From: Piliocolobus tephrosceles
Taxonomy: Eukaryota > Chordata > Mammalia > Primates > Cercopithecidae
DNA: 64,000 nucleotides
NCBI RefSeq assembly: GCF_002776525.5
Contig: NC_045436.1
Span: forward strand, 103,436,414 to 103,500,413
Reading direction: 5' to 3'
The notes under the pieces were generated by a model. The model was not told the DNA's origin. It was given only the letters and a program-made list of their open reading frames with translations, and did no database searches. The translations under genes and the position numbers were made by a program. Below are positions 60,589-64,000 of the stretch, in pieces; position 1 is the first letter of the stretch, and the number at the start of each line of letters is the position of its first letter.

Positions 60589-61060
60589 CTCACATGCCAT
60601 TGCATGTTCATCGCTGTTCACAATACAAAGACATGGAATCAATCTAGGTGTCCATTAATGATGAATTGGATAAAGAATATATGGTACATACACAACACAG
60701 AATACAACATAGCCAGAAAGAACAAAATCATTTCCTTTGCAGCAATATGAATGTAGCTGGTGTCCATAATCCCGAGTGAATTAACACAGGAAGAGAAAAA
60801 ATAAATACCACATATTCCCACCTATAAATATTGAGCACAGGTAGACAAATGCATGGGAACAACGAACAATGTGAACTACTAAAGCGGGGAAAGAGTAGGG
60901 GCTTCGGATTTAAAAACTACCTATTGTGTACTATGCTTATTACCTGGGTGATGGGATCCATGCCTCAAACCCCAGTGTCATGTAATATACCCATGGAGCA
61001 AACCTGCACATATACCCCCTGTACCTAAACTAAAAGTTGAAATTGTAAAAAAGACAATTC

Positions 61061-62049
61061 AACCCTATGTATAAATAAACAGATAAATAAACCAAGTACC
61101 ACCTCAGTCTTATCTGTTTCCCAAACTAAGCATCTTCACAACTTCTAATTTCTCCCTCAACAAAAATTTTAATTAAAATTATCTGTCTATCCATCCATCC
61201 ATCATCATCATCATCACCACCATTATCTAATTAAATAATTAGAGGTTGGGCAATTTTTCTTGAAGTTGATACAGGTACGTTTTCTTCCCTCCTCCATCCC
61301 ATGTCAATATTGACAAGGGGCGACACCTGGTAGGGATGCGAAGCAGTTAATGGTAAGATTACCACATTGGGCAAGGGCTCCTTTACTCAGTTTCTAATGA
61401 AAGCCTTTCTGAAAATATTTGTAATGACCATAGCTATTGGCCAAACTTAAAAGCAGAGAAGACTAATTTACTAATACAATGTAATAATTGTGGCTAAAGA
61501 TCTTACAATTTTTTAAAAGTACGTTTTTCCTGTAATGAAGGCTTTTGATTAATAATGCTAAGGAATAAATGTGTTCATGTTTCACAGGTGTATTTGTATT
61601 TCACAAGTTATACTTTTCTTTTTCAATGAGCATTTGAACTTAGAGACTTGTTTAATATATGCAGGGCCTTCTTCACAAAGATAGAACATCTCTACTACAC
61701 ATACAGCCCTGTAGGACATAAATATTATTGCAAGCATTTCGGAACAACCTATTCAATACTATATATACCTCTCCAAAATTTAATTTGGAATATTTCATTA
61801 AAAGTCTCATTAATACAAGTCACCTGGGACTTAGTTTCCCTGTTAAATACCTCTTTGTCATGATTTACCCTGGAAAGAATACAAATAAAGTTCTTGAGAA
61901 GGTTTTGTAATGCAGGATACTCACTTCACACACTAAGTATATAAAGGAAATAAGCTTTTACATTCTAAACTCTAGGTGCCATTTTCTCTAGTAAATACTT
62001 GCTCCATTTCCTTTATTTTCATATGGCTTATTTTTCCTTATAGTATCGT
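61061..62049. other. Unassigned sequence with an ATCC/ATC repeat
   Basis: (ATCC)n/(ATC)n lies at 61187-61219. No gene or dispersed repeat recognised. Confidence 0.45.
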
Positions 62050-62545
62050 GTGACATATTAAATATGTGTGCCAATTCTTTGACACTCTTTCCATTAAGAG
62101 TTGGGTACTTGACTTTACCTTTAAATATAAGTAGGCTTTGTGATTGCTTTGAATCTGTGCCAATTTCTGTGCCCAGGCCAGTCTTTTGGGACCTTCTCTG
62201 AGAGAGCTGATCCTCCAGAGAAAACTACCAATGATCCTGAGACAGTCATGCTAGAGAACCCTTATGTAGGTACTCTAAACAGCAATTACTACCAAGCACA
62301 GCTGCCTGCACCAAAGTACCAGACATGTGATTGAAGCTCTCTTGGATCCTCCAAGACCAGCCCATTCTCCTGTGAATCCACTACCAATCCACCCTACCTC
62401 AGCTACTGCCAATTGGAGTAGAGAAATTGTCCTGTCAAACTTTGTACAAATTTCTGACCCATAAAATTGTGAAATGTAATACAATGGTTGTTGTTTTAAG
62501 CCTCTGAGTTTTGGGATAGTTTGCTATGCACCGATACATAACAGA
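62050..62545 (+). mobile_element. Solo LTR, MLT1-like (ERVL-MaLR type), forward
   Basis: Blocks in order: agtaggctttgtgattgctt, agacagtcatgctagagaac, gtgattgaagctctcttgg, then the 3' end atggttgttgttttaagcct, ctgagttttgggatagtttg, and gatacataacagaaaca. No internal retroviral region. Confidence 0.8.
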
Positions 62546-63614
62546 AACATAAAGCAGTACCTGCTATTGTAACAAAAACCTAAAATATATAGCATTCATT
62601 TGGGGACCAGGAGGTAGGCAGAAGCCAAAAGCACTTTATGGAGCCTTCTGTTGAGGGCATGAAAGACTGCAAGGAAATTAGAGGCCAGAGGAAAGGTAAT
62701 CTCAATGATTAGTGTTCGGCAGCAAGGCAGGAGTGATAAAGCTGAAAAATATACCTAATGAACCGGTGGATTTGGCTAAGATTTTTAGCAGAACATTAAA
62801 AAAGTAGCAACTGGTTTCTTTTATCTGCATATAAGAATGTTTGGGTAGAAAAAGATAAGCTTAAAAAACTGCTATAAAGAAAAATTTAGAGAAAATATGA
62901 AAGAGGCAAGACTTACTGAATCTAATAATGAAACCATTATCTTATTCCTAGTTTCTCCAGAAAACAAAAGATCACAAAATACAAAATTGCCTCTGGGCAA
63001 ATAGCATATCCAAAATACTGCTGGTTAAGCAGTAAACATCTACAGAGTGTTACTGTAGGACACTTATATTGAGACCTCAGAAAGTTTTAAGGGTATGCCC
63101 AGTAGAGCGTGTGAGAATCTCAAGTACATGACTCTCAGACTCTTTCTCACAATTAAAAGAGGCACTAAGAATATTAAGGATTTGCCTTTATTAGACACTA
63201 ACAGCTAAACAAAAAGGCTTTCAAGAAAGCTTAAGGGCATTGTTCTACAGCACCCTGACTCTCAATCAAGTGTACAGAAGAGCCTTTAAGAGCCTCTCTC
63301 TGAAAGAAACATGGGTGTAGCTTTTGTTTGATAGGGTAGATTTATAATATGATATACTGGAGATCCACAAAATTTTAAAAGAAATTATCGGCTTGGACTG
63401 AAACAGATGGTGACAGCACAAAATGAAATGAGACCTATAATTCTCAACCTTCTACATCACAGGAAGCAGACTGAGAGGGCTATTCAGTTTTAAGCACAGG
63501 ACATTTCTTATTTCAAAGAATGAATGACTCAGGAGCAGCAATGTATAGATACTATACCATATAGCATTTTTTCTCTGGAAGAAATCAAAATTAAAAAATT
63601 AAAATATATTATGT
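62546..63614. other. Unassigned AT-rich sequence
   Basis: No gene or repeat recognised. Confidence 0.4.
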
Positions 63615-64000
63615 TTCATCATTAATCATCAGAGAAATATAAATCAAAACCACAATGAAATATCACCTCATAATTCGTTAGGATGAGCATTATAAAAATA
63701 GTAATTTAAAAAACAGAAAATAACAAGTATTGGCAAAGATGTGGAGAAAATGGAACTCTTGTGTACTCTTGGTGGAAGTGTAAAATGGAAGCCATTATAG
63801 GAAACAGTTTGTAGCTTCCTTGAAAGATTAAAAACAGAACTGCTGTATAATTCAATGATCCCACTTCTGGGTACTTATCTCAAATAATTGAAAGTAGAAT
63901 CTTGAAGCAATATGTTTAGTGCAGTGCTATTCACAATAGCCAGGAGGTAGAAACAACCTAAATGCCCATCAATATAAGAATTAAGAAAATGCAGTATATA
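63615..64000 (+). mobile_element. L1M ORF2 3' region, forward, cut by window end
   Basis: attaatcatcagagaaatat, aaaaccacaatgaaatatca, tggcaaagatgtggagaaaa, and ctattcacaatagccaggag are in L1 ORF2 order. The element continues past the right edge. Confidence 0.88.

Larger units (their letters stand above)
56428..60832 (+). pseudogene. L1 ORF2 remnant (endonuclease and reverse transcriptase)
   Basis: Starts ATG ACA GGA at 56428 and meets TAA at codon 9 (56452-56454). Endonuclease-like sequence covers about 56430-57150, reverse transcriptase about 57840-58570, and the C-terminal part the rest, with two Alus inside. The polymerase active site, normally FADD, reads Phe-Val-Asp-Cys at 58469-58480, and a stop follows soon after. 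Compared with L1 as I know it, roughly 80-90 bases are missing near 58090. It cannot encode an active enzyme. Confidence 0.85.
54028..61052 (+). mobile_element. Near full-length L1 (older L1P/L1MA type), forward, dead
   Basis: Begins in a typical L1 5' UTR (gaggagggacaagatggcgg) and ends in the 3' UTR (gcacatataccccctgtacc, then aaagttgaaattgtaaaa). Excluding two Alus it is about 6.4 kb, the size of a complete element. The 5' UTR (to about 55496), ORF1, ORF2 and 3' UTR are in order. Both reading frames have many stops and frameshifts. Target-site duplications are not clear. Its direction is opposite to the ARHGAP24 exon. The subfamily is judged by eye only. Confidence 0.93.

Noticed and set aside
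1..64000. tRNA, snRNA, Y RNA, 7SK, rRNA or microRNA genes
   Set aside because: No box A/B cloverleaf or known small-RNA sequence was noticed on either strand. A covariance-model scan would be decisive; I could not run one.

Overview
The window is nuclear DNA from a catarrhine primate, most likely an Old World monkey. It is AT-rich and carries 19 Alu elements, LINE-1, LINE-2 and MIR copies, solo LTRs and microsatellites. The youngest-looking Alu (191-510, reverse) has several bases that I associate with the cercopithecoid AluYR lineage rather than human AluY. There is no prokaryotic or viral genome, no CRISPR array, no operon and no CpG-island promoter that I can see.

The one protein-coding element I can defend is an 88-nt exon on the minus strand (25977-26064). 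It has a consensus acceptor and donor and encodes 29 codons plus one base of a pleckstrin-homology domain. The peptide matches residues of about 61-90 of ARHGAP24 (FilGAP), a Rac GTPase-activating protein. The window is therefore probably intronic sequence of ARHGAP24, read on the minus strand, on both sides of this exon. I found no neighbouring exon, so how far the gene extends over the window is inference.

Layout. 1-5.5 kb: four Alus, one split by an AT-rich microsatellite. 5.5-18.4 kb: old LINE-2 and MIR remnants, a truncated L1, an L1 3' end, an MLT-like LTR, two tandem Alus, a TATC microsatellite containing a 10-N gap, and a hAT-type DNA transposon with terminal inverted repeats. 18.4-26.5 kb: a repeat-poor zone around the exon. 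26.5-36 kb: Alus, a 1.4-kb LINE-2 copy, MIRs and an LTR. 36.8-38.8 kb: a reverse, 5'-truncated L1. 39-49 kb: MIRs, Alus, L1 3' ends, LINE-2 copies and a 96-nt polypyrimidine tract. 49.2-50 kb: one MaLR LTR nested in another. 51.9-52.2 kb: a 132-bp tandem duplication in unique sequence. 54.0-61.05 kb: a near full-length but dead L1 with two Alus inside. 62.0-62.5 kb: another solo LTR. 63.6 kb to the end: an L1 fragment cut by the window edge.

I did not find a previously undescribed biological system. The points most worth a second look are the ARHGAP24 exon, with apparent amino-acid differences from the reference I remember, the repeat-poor zone around it, the tandem duplication, the nested insertions and the gap in the microsatellite. 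Repeat families were assigned by eye from remembered consensus features, so subfamily names and edges are approximate.
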